NCBI GenBank assembly: GCA_015143295.1
Contig: CM026556.1
Coordinates: forward strand, 16,864,547 to 16,928,546
DNA length: 64,000 bases
From: Tetracentron sinense
Lineage: Eukaryota > Streptophyta > Magnoliopsida > Trochodendrales > Trochodendraceae
Direction: 5' to 3'
Position 1 is the first letter of the stretch. The number at the start of each line of letters is the position of its first letter. The translations under genes and the position numbers were made by a program. Of the stretch, positions 1-11,798 are shown in pieces. Under the pieces are notes generated by a model. It did not search any database and was not told where the DNA came from. It saw only the letters and a program-made list of their open reading frames with translations.

Positions 1-3000
1 CTAACTCACTGTGGATTATTAAGAAGATTGCTAGAGACTGGAGTTATGTAGATAACTACACTCATTCTCCCCTTGGCCGAATTTGGGTTCTTTGGAATTC
101 CAACTACTGTCGAACCCAAATTGTTCATTCCTCGGCTCAACTAATCCATTGTAGAGTCACTGACATTGAAGCTAACGCTGATTTCATGGTAACTTTTATA
201 TATGCGTCAAATCTTGACTCTGAACGGTGTACTCTCTGGTCAGATTTGATTACCATTGCTAGCCCTGTTATGCCTTGGATTCTGCTCGAAGATTTCAATG
301 TTGTTCGGTTCCAGAATGAGAAAATTGGAGGAGCCCCTTACCAGCCACGGAACACCCGATCTTTTAACAATTGTCTCCATCAGCTCGGCATGTTTGATCT
401 CAAGAGCAGAGGACTTTTTTGTACATGGAGCAACTCATCCACCAACAGTTCTCGACGCATTCAATGCAAGCTCGATAGAGTCCTTATCAACATTCACTGG
501 TGCACCAGATTCGTAGCTTCTGAAGCTGATTTCCTTCCGCCTGGTATCTCTGACCACACACCCATGGTGGTGCTGCTATACCCTCCTCATCCTAAGGGCC
601 GTAAGCCTTTCAAATTTTTTAATTTCTGGTCTAATCATGATGAATTCAGGGCCCTTGTTTCAGCAGCTTGGACAATCCCAGTTGAGGGCAATCCGATGTT
701 CAAGCTTGTACAAAAGATGAAAGTGCTCAAGGCCAAATTACGTGTCTGGAGTAAAGATCGCTTCAGCAATATTAGCTCCCGTGTCCATATTGCCAAGCAA
801 GCTCTTCACACTGCTCAAACCCAGCTCAATCTGAATCCTCATGATGATACCCTTATTGCTGAAGAGAAACAACTTCTCCGCACTTACAACTTCTTTGCAA
901 GGGCTGAAGAGGCCTCGCTTCGGCAAAAATCCAGAATTTCGTGGCCTTCTTTGGGGGACAGCAATTCCAAATTTTTCCACAGTAGCTTGGCTTCTCGGCG
1001 AGGATTCAATAGGATCTCATCCATCCAAGCAAATGAGACCACCCTAAATCAGGCAGACGATATCAATGCTGCAGGAGTTAGTTTCTTTACCACCCTCTTA
1101 TCTCTGCCTCCTGCGGACTCTACTCTCGACTATGAAAACTTCCCCAGGCTTCGCTCTATTGATCCCATGGATATTCCTATGCTCACAAATCCGATCTCTC
1201 CTGATGAGATAAAATGGGCTTTCTTTGACTGTGATGATGACAAAGCCCCAGGCCCGGATGGATTTACTGCTCACTTCTTTAAGGTGTGTTGGGACATAAT
1301 TGCAGATGATGTGGTCAAAGCTGTCCAAAATTTTTTCAGATCTTCTATGAACTCAACCCTGATCACACTTATTCCAAAAGTGGCAAGACCAAATTCATTC
1401 TCTGATTTTCGCCCTATCTCTCTGTGCAACACAGTCTACAAATGCATCTCAAAAATCTTGGCAAGCCGACTCAAGAATGTGCTTCCCACAATTATCAGCT
1501 CTAACCAATCGGCTTTTATTAAGGGTCGTAACATTACGGATAGTGTTCTCCTCACACATGAGCTGGTAAGAAATTACCATCGTGATAAAGGGGCCCCCCG
1601 ATGCGCAATCAAAATAGATCTTAGAAAAGCTTTTGACACTCTTCGATGGGATTATATAATCACTTTGCTGCAAATGATGGGCTTCCCATCCGTTTTCATC
1701 AGTTGGCTGCTACCTTGCTTCACCACCCCAAGTTTCTTAGTAGTCATCAATGGAACGCCTCAAGGATATTTCAGAAGCTCTCGAGGGCTGCGTCAAGGCG
1801 ACCCTCTATCACATTTCCTTTTTGTTATAGCCATGGAAGGATTCTCTGCACTTCTTGATCAAGCTATGCATGCAGGGCTCATTCAACCCCACCCCAGGTG
1901 TGCTAACCCCTTAATCTCGCACATTAGTTTCGCTGATGACTTGTTTTTTTTCCTTAAAGCAGATCTAGCTTCAGTATCCGAGCTCGGCAAAATTCTATCT
2001 ACCTTCTCATCTCTCTCGGGGCTCCATCCTAACCATCAGAAAAGTCAAATGTTCTTCGCTGGCACGTCCTCAAGCATCAAATCTGCATTTAAAAGAATTC
2101 TGAACTTCCGGATTGGGAACTTGCCTGTTAAATATTTGGGATTGCCATTAATCTCCGGCCGACTATCTGCATCATCCTGCCAACCGTTGATTGATCGGAT
2201 ACTCACCAAAGTTCAAAGCTGGAAATCCTATTTTTTATCTTATGCGGGACGGACAGAGATCATCAAATCAGTGCTCAATAGCTTTTATTTGTATTGGACT
2301 ACAATTTGTAAGCAGATTGATCAAATTTGCTGCAACTTTTTGTGGTCTGGCCCTGACCTCCGAAGAAAAATCCACCCGATCGCCTGGTCGACTGTCTGCT
2401 GTCCCAAGACTGAGGGTGGTTTGGGTATACGGAAAGTGATTGATTGGAACAAAGCGGGAATTCTTAGGCAAGTTTGGAGTATTGCAAATCGGGTGGACAG
2501 TTTATGGGTCAAATGGTGCTACGCCAAACTGATTCGGAACAAATACTTCTGGACCCTCAAAATCCCTTAAGAGTGCTCCTGGATATGGCGAAAGCTTCTT
2601 CAATGTCGCCACCTTGCTAAAGATATTATTACCCACTCTATTGCAAATGGAGCTTCTACTTCTCTGTGGCATGATCCTTGGCATCCTTTGGGCATCTTAT
2701 CTGAACGATTTGGAAATCGTATTCAGTATGATTCCGGTTTACCTCGTGATGCTTCTGTGGCAGCCATTATCTCAAATTCTGACTGGGACCCTCCTGCGGC
2801 AGTCTCAGCCGATCTCCTCACTGTTTGGCAAGAATTGCAAAATGTAGCCATCAACAAATCCTTGCCTTCAGATCGTGTTATCTGGACACCAAGTAGTAAG
2901 GGTCGCTATTCGCTTAAATCAGCCTGGGAAAGCATTAGAGATCAAAACCAATTGACTCCATGGTGGTCTCTGCTTTGGACAGGTAAGTACATACCTCAAC

Positions 3001-4001
3001 ACTCCTTTATTTCATGGCTGGCTCTCTCAAACTGCCTCCAAACGCAAGACCGTCTTCTCAGTCTACATATCACCACTCAATCCAGATGTGTTTTCTGGTG
3101 GGCATCCCTAGAGAATACTGGTCATCTGTTCTTTGATTGCAGATTCACGAATCAGATATGGACTTATGTGCTCAACTTATGCTGCTACCCCTCTCGTTTG
3201 ATTCTTCCTTGGGACCATGAGGTGGAATGGGCTGCCAAAGAATTCCATGGTTTGAATATAGTCCCAAATATTAAGCGAATTGTTTTTTGTGCCACAATAT
3301 ACCATATTTGGAATGAAAGGAACAGCAGAATTTTCTCTAATTCTTCCAAGCCCATTGAGAATATTATCAACAACATCATCACCGATACTAGATTGAAGTT
3401 TGGTGCATCCACTGCCCAGGTAGAAGATTCGGCACACACCAGAAGATTTTTGAATCAATGGCAGATATATCCTCGATTTACCATCAAACCACAGCTATGG
3501 TGCTCTTGGTCCCCTCCCCCAATAGATCATTGGGTCCTCAACAGCGATGGCTCTGTAAGAAATGGAGGTGCAGGTTTTGGTGGAATCATTCGAAACAATT
3601 TGGGTGTCCCTTTGGTGGCTTATGCTACTGGAATAGCTGATACAAACATCCTAAAACTTGAGATCATGGCCATTGCAAGAGGGTTGGAAATTGCACGGCA
3701 ATTTGGTGTGAACAAACTCGTGATTGACTCAGACTCCTTACAAGCTACAAGATTCCTCAAATCCACCAGTGAACCCCCTTGGACTCTAAGTATCCTTGTT
3801 GCTTACTACAAACATCTTCTGAGAGATTTCCACTCTTATTCTATCCACCACATTTGGCGTGAAAGCAATACTTGTGCTGTTTTTTTGGCAAAATTTTGTA
3901 CTAGTATCTCCTATACAGTTCTTTTACCTAGAGAATTTCCCTCTGATCTTTCTTCTCTTCTTGAGAAGGACAGAGTTGGTTGTAAATACCTTAGATTATA
4001 A
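1..4001 (+). pseudogene. LINE-A copy 1 ORF2 (endonuclease, reverse transcriptase, RNase H), one in-frame stop
   Basis: The frame is open from position 3 to the natural end at 4001 except for one TAA at 2568-2570, where copy 2 reads PTDCSW and this copy reads P-stop-ECSW. Endonuclease fills about 1-620: the usual GDFN motif reads EDFN, and SDHTP is present. Reverse transcriptase fills about 1200-2100, with GPDGF, an RQGDP block near 1790 and the catalytic FADD at 1929-1940. A zinc module (HSFISW, later C and H residues) lies near 3000-3160, and RNase H (NSDGS, LEIMA, DSDS) near 3540-3900. The last RNase H Asp is replaced (ESNTCAVF against ESNAGADF in copy 2). Compared with copy 2 it lacks 15 nt near 1348 and about 21 nt near 2305, both in frame. 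It was once a reverse transcriptase for target-primed insertion; now it is probably inactive. Confidence 0.92.
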
Positions 4002-4028
4002 TCTCTTTTTCTATTAATATATCTGGTC

Positions 4029-4067
4029 GGGGTCCGCCTAACCCCAGCTTACCTTCCAAAAAAAAAA
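4029..4067 (+). other. LINE-A copy 1 3'-end stem-loop and poly-A tail
   Basis: GGGGT (4029-4033) can pair with ACCCC (4041-4045) around a CCGCCTA loop, followed by a pyrimidine-rich linker and ten A. The same block closes all four LINE 3' ends in the window. In stringent-type LINEs such a 3' hairpin is what the reverse transcriptase recognises; that role is inferred here. Confidence 0.75.
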
Positions 4068-7000
4068 CATTGAAATCCGTCCCCGGTTTGAATATGGCAC
4101 GCGTTTGTATGTTTTGGCTTAAGTATACTTCCTAAGTATGAATTTCAGGCCTCTCGGTGCCCAAATAGGGCAAATGACCTGGCATTCCATCAAAAGAAAT
4201 TTTCATACTTAAGTTGGGTCGGAACACACTCATAAGAAGAAACGATATAAAGATCCGACCCGTGGTTTGGATTTGGTTCGCGTTTGTAGGTTTAGGCCTA
4301 AGTATACTTTGTAAGTATGGACTTTGGTTTCTAAGCGCCCAAATCAGGCAAACGACTTCGGATTCAATCAAAACGAATTCCCACACTTAGACTAGGTCAA
4401 CATAATCGCGTTAGAAGAAACGACATCGAAATCCTACCCCCCCGATTTGGATTTGCTGCGCATTTGTACGTTTAGGCTGAAGTATACTTTCTAAGTATGG
4501 ATTTCGGGCAGCTCGGGGCTCAAATCGGGTAAACGACATCGGATTTCATCGAAATGAATTTTCACACTTTTGATGTGTCGAAATACAAGCGTCAGAGGAA
4601 ACAACATCAAAACCCGACCCCTGGTTCGGATTTGGTGGGCGTTTGTAGGTTTAGGCCGAAGTATACTTTCTAAGTATGGATTTCAGGCCTCTCGGTACCC
4701 AAATTGGGGAAACGACCTCGGATTCCGTTGAAACGAATTTTCACACTGAGGTTGGGTCGACATACACGAATTAGAAGAAATAGCATCGAAATCCGACTCC
4801 TGATTTGGATTTGGTTCGCGTTTGTTGGCTTAGGCCGAAGTATACTGTCTAAGTATGGATTTCGGGTGTCTCGTGGCCCAAATCGGGCAAGCGACCTCGG
4901 ATTCCATCGAAACAATTCTCACTCACACTTAGGTTGCGCTGGGTCGAAATACAGGTATTAAAAGAAAAGAAATTGAAAACTTCCCCCCGATTTGGATTTG
5001 GTGTTCGTTTGTATGTGTAGGTCGAAGTATACTTTCTAAGTATGGAATTAAAGTTTCTCGTGCTCAAATCGGGCAAACAACCTCGGATTCCGTCGAAACG
5101 AATTGTCACACTTAAGTTGTGTCAAAATACACGCGTTAGAGGAAACAACATCGAAATTCGATCCTGATATGGAATTGGTGCGAGTTTGTACGTTTAGGCT
5201 GAACTATACTTTCTAAGTATGGATTTCAGGCCTCTCGTTGCCCAAATCAGGCAAACAGGCTCCAAATCCCTCGAAACAAAATCCCACACTTAGGTTGGGT
5301 AGAGAAACTCGCGTTCGAAAAAAAAGCATCGAAATCCGACCCCAAGTTTGGACATGGTGCGCATTTGTATGTTTAGGCCAAAGTATACTTTTTAAGTATG
5401 GATTTCGGGCCTCTCACTGCCCAAATCATGCAAACAGGCTCGAATTCCATTGAAACAAAATCCCACACTTAGGTTGGGTCGACATACATACGTTAGGAAA
5501 AACAACAGCAAAATCCGACCCCACGTTTGGATATAGTGCGAGTTTGTAAGTTTAGGCCGAAGTATACTTTCTAAGTATGGATGTCGGCCTCTCGGTGCCC
5601 AAACTGAGGAAATGACCTCGGATTCCGTCGAAAGGATTTCTCACAGTTAGGTTGGGTCAATATGCACGCGTTAGAAGAAATGACGCCGAAATCCAAGCTC
5701 CGGTATGGATTTGGTGCGCGTTTGAAGGTTTAGGCCGAAGTATATTTTCTAGTTATGGATTTCGCTCCTCTCGGTGCCCAAATCTGGCAAACAACCTCGG
5801 ATTCCATCGAAACGAATTCTCACACTTATCATGGGTCGAAATATAAGCGTTAAAGGAAACAACATCAAAACCCAATCTCTGATTTGGATTTGGTCCGCGT
5901 TTGTAGGTTTAGGCCGAAGTATACTTTCTAAGTATGGATTTCAGGCCTCTCGGTACCAAAATAGGGCAAACAACCTCGAATTCCATCGAAAAAAATTCTC
6001 ACAATTAGGATGGGTCAAAATACAAGCGTTACAGGAAAAAACATCGAAACTCGACCCCTAGTTTGGATTTGGTACGCGTTTATAGGTTTAGGCCGAAGTA
6101 AACTTTCTAAATATGGATTTTGGGCGGATCAGGGCTCAAATCGGGCAAACGGCCTCGGATTCAACTGAAACGAATTCTCACAATTAGGATGGGTCAAAAT
6201 ACAAGCGTTACAGGAAAAAACATCGAAACTCGACCCCTAGTTTGGATTTGGTACGCGTTTATAGGTTTAGGCCGAAGTAAACTTTCTAAATATGGATTTT
6301 GGGCGGATCAGGGCTCAAATCGGGCAAACGGCCTCGGATTCAACTGAAACGAATTCTCACACTTAGGATGGGTCGAAATACAAGCCTAAGAGGAAACAAC
6401 ATCGAAACCCGACCCCTGGTTTAGATTTGGCGCGCGTTTGTAGGTTTAGGCCGAAGTATACTTTCTAAGTATGGATTTCAAGCCTCTCAGTACCCAAATA
6501 GGGCAAACAACCTCGGATTCCATTGAAACGAATTCTCACACTTAGGATGGGTCAAAATTCAAGAGTTAGAGGAAAAAACATCGAAACCTGACCCCTGGTT
6601 TTTATTTGGTGTGCGTTTGTAGGTTTAGGCCGAAGTATACTTTCTAAGTATGAATTTCTGGACTCTCGGTACCCAAATTGGGGAAACGACCTAGGATTCC
6701 GTTGAAACAATTTCTCACACTGAGTTTGGGTCAAAATACATGCGCTATAGGAAAGAACATTGAAATCTGACCCCGATTTGGATTTGGTGCTAGTTTGTAT
6801 GTTTAGGCCGAAATATACATTCTAAGTATGGATGTCGGCCTCTTGGTGGGCAAATTAAGGAAATGACCTGGGCTTCCATCGAAAAAAATTCTCACACGTA
6901 GGTTGGGTTAATATAAAGGCGTTAGAAGAAACAGCATCGAAATCCGACCTCCGGTTTGGATTTGGTGCGCATTTGTAGGTTTAGGCCGAAGTATACTTTC

Positions 7001-10000
7001 TAGTTATGGATTTCGCACTTCTTAGTTCCCAAATCGGGCAAACAACCTCGGATTCCATCGAAAAGATTTCTCACACTTAGGATGGGTCAAACTACAAGCG
7101 TTAGAGGAAACAACATCGAAACCGGACCCCCAGTTTGGATTTGGTGCGTGTTTTGCATGTTTAGGACGATGTATACTTTCTAAGTATGGATTTCGGGCGT
7201 CTCGGGGCTCAAATTGGGGTAAATGACCTCAGATTCCATCGAGACGAATTCTCACTCTTAGGCTGGGTCAAAATACAAGTGTTAAAAGAAATGACATCGA
7301 AATCTTACCCCCGGTTTGGATTTGGGGTCCGTTGAATGTTTAGGCCGAAGTACACTTTCTAAGTATGGAATTCAGGTTTCTCAGGCTCAAATCGGGCAAA
7401 CGACCTCGGATTCCTTCAAAACGAATTGTCACGGTTAAGTTGGGTCAAAATACATGCGTTAGAGGAAACAACATCGAAATCCGACCCTGATTTGGATTTG
7501 GTGCGAGTATACTTTCTAAGTATGGATTTCGGGCTCCACATTGCCCAAATCAGGCAAACAGGCTCGAATTCCATCAAAAAGAAATCCCACACTTAGGTTG
7601 GATCGAAATACATGTCGGCTTCTCGGTGCCCAAATTGAGGAAACAACCTCGGATTCCATTGAAACGAATTCTCACAGTTAGGTTGGGTCAATATACACAC
7701 GTTAGAAGACATGACGTCGAAATCCGACCTCCGGTATGGATTTGGTGCTCGTTTGTAGGTTTAGGCGGAAGTATACTTTCTAGTTATGGATTTCGCACCG
7801 CTCGGTGCCTAAATCGGGCAACGAAAACTCAGATTCCATCGAAACGAATCCTCACACTTTGGATGGGTCGAAATACAATCGTTGGAGGAAACAACATCGA
7901 AACCTGACCCATAGTTTGGATTTGGTATGCGTTGTAGGTTTAAGCCGAAGTGTACTTTCTAAGTATGGATTTCAAGCCTCTCGGTACCCAAATAGGTGAA
8001 ACGATCTCGGATTTCGTTGAAACGAATTATCACACCGAGGTTGGGTCGAAATACACGAATTAGAAGAACCGGCATCGAAATCCGAACCCCATTTTGGATT
8101 TGGTGCGCATTTGTTGGCTTAGGCCGAAGTATACTTTTGAAGTATGGATTTCAAGCCCCTCGGTACCCAAATAGGGGAAACGACCTCGGATTCCCTTGAA
8201 ACGAATTCTCACACTGAGGTTGGGTCGAAATACACGAATTTGAAGAAACGACATCAAAATCCAAACCCCAATTTGGATTTGGTGTGCGTTTGTTTGCTTA
8301 GGCCAAAGTATACTGTCAAAGTATGGATTTTGAGCGTCTCGGGGCTCTAATCGGGCAAACGATCTCGGATTCCATCGAAACAATTTTCACACTTAGGCCG
8401 GGTCGAAATACAGGTGTTAAAAGAAACGACATCGAAATCTAAACCCCGGTTTGGATTTGGTGTCCGTTTGTATGTTTAGGCTGAAGTATACTTTCTAAGT
8501 ATAGAAGTAAAGTTTGTCATGCTCAAATCAGGCAAACGACCTCGGATTCCGTCAAAACGAATTGTCACGCTTAAGTTGGGTCAAAATACACGCGATAGAG
8601 GAAACAACATCGAAATCCGGTCCCGATTTGGATTTGGTGTGAGTTTGCATGTTTAGGCCAAACTATACTTTCTAAGTACGGATTTCAGGCCTGTCGTTGC
8701 CCAAATCAGGCAAAAAGTCTCCAATTCCATTGAAACGAAATCCCCAACTTGGCTAGAAAAACTCGCGTTCGAAAAAATAGCATCGAAATCCGACCCCCGG
8801 TTTGGATATGGTGCACATTTTTGTGTTTAGGCCAAAGTATAATTTCTAAGTATGGATGTCGGCCTCTCGGTGCCCAAATTAGGTAAACGGCCTTGGATTC
8901 CATCGAAACAAATTCTCACACGTAGGTTGGGTCGAAATACACGCGTTAGAAGAAACGACATCGACATCCGACCCCCAGTATGAATTTGGTGCATGTTTTT
9001 AGATTTAGTCCGAAATATACTTTCTAAGAATGGATTTCGGGAGTCTCGGTGATCAAAACGAGCAAACGACCTTCGATTTCTTTGAAATAAATTCCTGCAG
9101 TTAGGTTTCATCAAAATAAACTTGTTAGAAGAAACTCTATCGAAATCCTACCCCGGTTTGGATTTGGTAAACGTTTGTAGGTTTAGGCCGAAATATACTT
9201 TTTAAGTATGAATTTCGGGCCTCTCGGTGCCCAAATAGGGCAAACGACCTCGAATTTCATCGAAACAAATTTCCACACTTAGGCTAACGACTTCGAATTC
9301 CATCGAAATGAATTCCCACACTTAGATTGGGTCGGAATACTTGCGTTAAAAAAAACGACATCGAAATCCTTACCCCAGTTTTGATTAAGTGCGCGTTTGT
9401 AGGTTTAGGCTGAATTATGGATTTCTGTCTCTCGGTGCCAAAATCGGTTAACGACCTCGGAAACCACAAAAACGAATTCCCACAGTTATGTTTGGTCAAA
9501 ATATTCTTTTTAAGTACGGATTTCGGGCCGATCCATGCTCAAATGTAGCAAACGACCTTGGCTTTCATCAAAACGAATTCTCACACTTATGTTGGGTTAA
9601 AATAAATGTGTTGGAGGAAACAACATCAAAATCCATCCCCGATTCGGATATGGGGCGCGTTTGTTGTATGTTTAGGCTTAAGTATACTTTCTAATTTTGA
9701 ATTTTGGGCCTCTCGGTGCCAAAATCATGGAGACAACCTCGGATTCCATCGAAAAGAATTCTCACATTTAGATTGAGTCGAAATACACGTGTTAATAGAA
9801 ACAACGTTGAAATCTGACCCCGATTTGGATTTGGTGCGCGTTCGTAGGTTTAGGCCAGAGTATACTCGCTAAGTATAGATTTCGGGCCTCTCGGTGCCTA
9901 AATAGGGCAAACGACCTCGGAGTCCATCAAAACAAATTTTTACATTTAGGTTGGTCGGAATACACTCATAAGAAGAAATGACATCAAAATCCGACCCTTG

Positions 10001-11798
10001 GCTTGGATTTGATTCGCGTTTCTAGGTTTAGGCCTAACTATACTTTCCAAGAATGGACTTTGGTCTGTAGGTGCCCAAATCAGGCTAACGACTTCGAATT
10101 CCATCGAAAAAAATTTCCACACATAGTTTGGGTCGTGATAAACTCATTAGAAGAAATGATATCAAAATCCGACTCCCGTTTTGGATTTGGTGCGCGTTTG
10201 TAGGCTTAGGCTGAAGTATATTTTCTAACTATGGATTTTGGCCTATCGGTACCGAAATTGGGCTAATGACCTCGGATTCAATCAAAACGAATTCTCACAC
10301 CTAAGTTGTGTCGAAATACACGCATTAGAGGAAACAACTTCGAAATCCGAACCCGGTTTGGATTTAGTGCGCGGTTGTATGTTTAGGCCAAAGTATACTT
10401 TTTTAATTATGGATTTCGGGCCTCTCAGTGCCCAAATTGGGCAAATGGACTCAGATACCATCGAAACAAATTCTCAAACTTTGGTTGGGTCGAAATACAC
10501 ACATTAGAAGAAACGACATCGAAATCTGACCCCTGGTTTGGATTTGGTACGCGTTTGTGGGTTTTGGCCAAAGTATAGTTTCTAAGTATGGCTTGTGGGC
10601 GACTCGAATCGGACAAAAGACCTCAGATTCCATGGAAACAAATTCTCAAACTTAGGCGGTGTCAAAATACATGTGTTAAATGAAACTACATCGAAATCTG
10701 ACCCCCGGTTAGGATTTCGGGCCCGTTTGTATGTTTAGGCCGAAACATACTTTCTAAGTATGGATTTTTGGCTTCTTGTGCTCATATTGGGCCTCTCGAT
10801 GCCCAAATCTGGCAAACGGGCTCAAATTCCATCAAAACGAAATCCCACACTTAGGTTGGGTCGAAATACATGCGTTAGGAAAAACAGCATCAAAATCTGA
10901 CCCCAGGTTTGGATATGGTGCATGTTTGTATGTTTAGGCCGAAGTATACTTTCTAAGTTTGGATGTCGGCCTCTTGGTGCCCAAATTGAGGAAACGACCT
11001 CGGATTCCATCAGAACAAATTCCCACACTTAGGTTGGGTCAATATACAGACGTTAGAAGAAATGACATCGAAATCCGACCTCCGGTTTGGATTTGGTGCG
11101 CGTTTGTAGGTTTAGGCCGAAGTATACTTTCTAAGTATGAATTTCTGGCCTCTCGGTAAAAAATAGGGGAAACAACCTCGGATTTCATCGAAACGAATTC
11201 TCACACTAGGATGGGTCGAAATACACGCGTTAGAGGAAATAACAACGAAACCCGACCCCCGGTTTTGATTTGGTGCGCGTATGTAGGTTTAGGCCGAAGT
11301 ATACTTTATAAGTATTGATTTCAGGCGTCTCAAGGATCAAATCAGGCAAACGACCTCGGATTCCATCGAAACGAAATCTCACAGTTAGGCTAGGTCGAAA
11401 TACAGGTGTTAAAAGAAACGACATCAAAATCTTACCCCCGGTTTGGATTTGGTGTCTGTTTGTATGTTTAGGCCGAAGTATACTCTCTAAGTATGCAATT
11501 AAGGTTTCTCATGCGCAACTCGGGCAAACGACCTCGGATTCATTCAAAACAAATTGTCACGGTTAAGCCGGGTCAAAATACTTGCGTTAAAGGAAACAAC
11601 ATCGAAATCCAGCCCCAATTTAGATTTGGTGCGAGTTTTTATGTTTAGGCCGAAGTATACACTCTATGAATGGATTTCGTGCCTCTCATTGCCCAAATCA
11701 GGCAAACAGACTCGAATTCCATCGAAACGAAATAACACACTTAGGTTGGGTTGAAATAATATGTGTTACGAAAAACAGCATCAAAATTCGACCCCAGG
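4068..11798. repeat. Satellite block 1, about 43 monomers of about 179 bp
   Basis: The anchor TTTAGGCCGA recurs at 5551, 5729, 5908, 6087, 6266, 6445 and 6624, spacings of 178-179 bp. Each monomer carries AAGTATACTTTCTAAGTAT, then a CTCGGTGCCCAAAT-like segment, GGATTCCATCGAAACGAAT, TTAGGTTGGGTCGAAATAC and GACATCGAAATCCGACCCC. Neighbours differ by roughly 10-25% by eye. Class B monomers occupy about 4.07-4.6 kb and 8.9-10.9 kb, class A the rest. Truncated monomers occur, for example near 7510, 7615 and 9285. Small open frames on both strands are by-products of the repeat. Confidence 0.97.
6001..6358. repeat. Perfect 179-bp tandem duplication of one satellite monomer
   Basis: Bases 6001-6179 and 6180-6358 are identical by direct reading, including private variants (AGTAAACTTTCTAAATATGG, GGGCGGATCAGGGCTC) absent from other monomers. 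Neighbouring monomers are much more diverged, so this is a recent single-monomer duplication by unequal exchange or slippage. Confidence 0.93.

Larger units (their letters stand above)
1..4067 (+). mobile_element. LINE-A copy 1, L1-type non-LTR retrotransposon, cut by the window edge
   Basis: This L1-superfamily LINE begins to the left of the window inside the endonuclease domain and ends in a 10-A tail at 4058-4067, directly followed by satellite. It shows, in order, endonuclease, reverse transcriptase, a zf-RVT-like zinc module, RNase H, a short 3' UTR with a GGGGT/ACCCC stem-loop, and poly-A. Copies at 11799 and 19230 have the same domain order and closely similar protein, so they are one family. 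Its 5' end and any left target duplication lie outside the window. Confidence 0.93.

Noticed and set aside
4132-11660. Dozens of open frames of 60-130 codons on both strands in the satellite, with similar peptides (for example RWNPRSFARFGHREARNPYLESILRPKPTN)
   Set aside because: They recur with the 179-bp period, shift frame between monomers because 179 is not a multiple of three, and have no start context or domain. They are by-products of the repeat.
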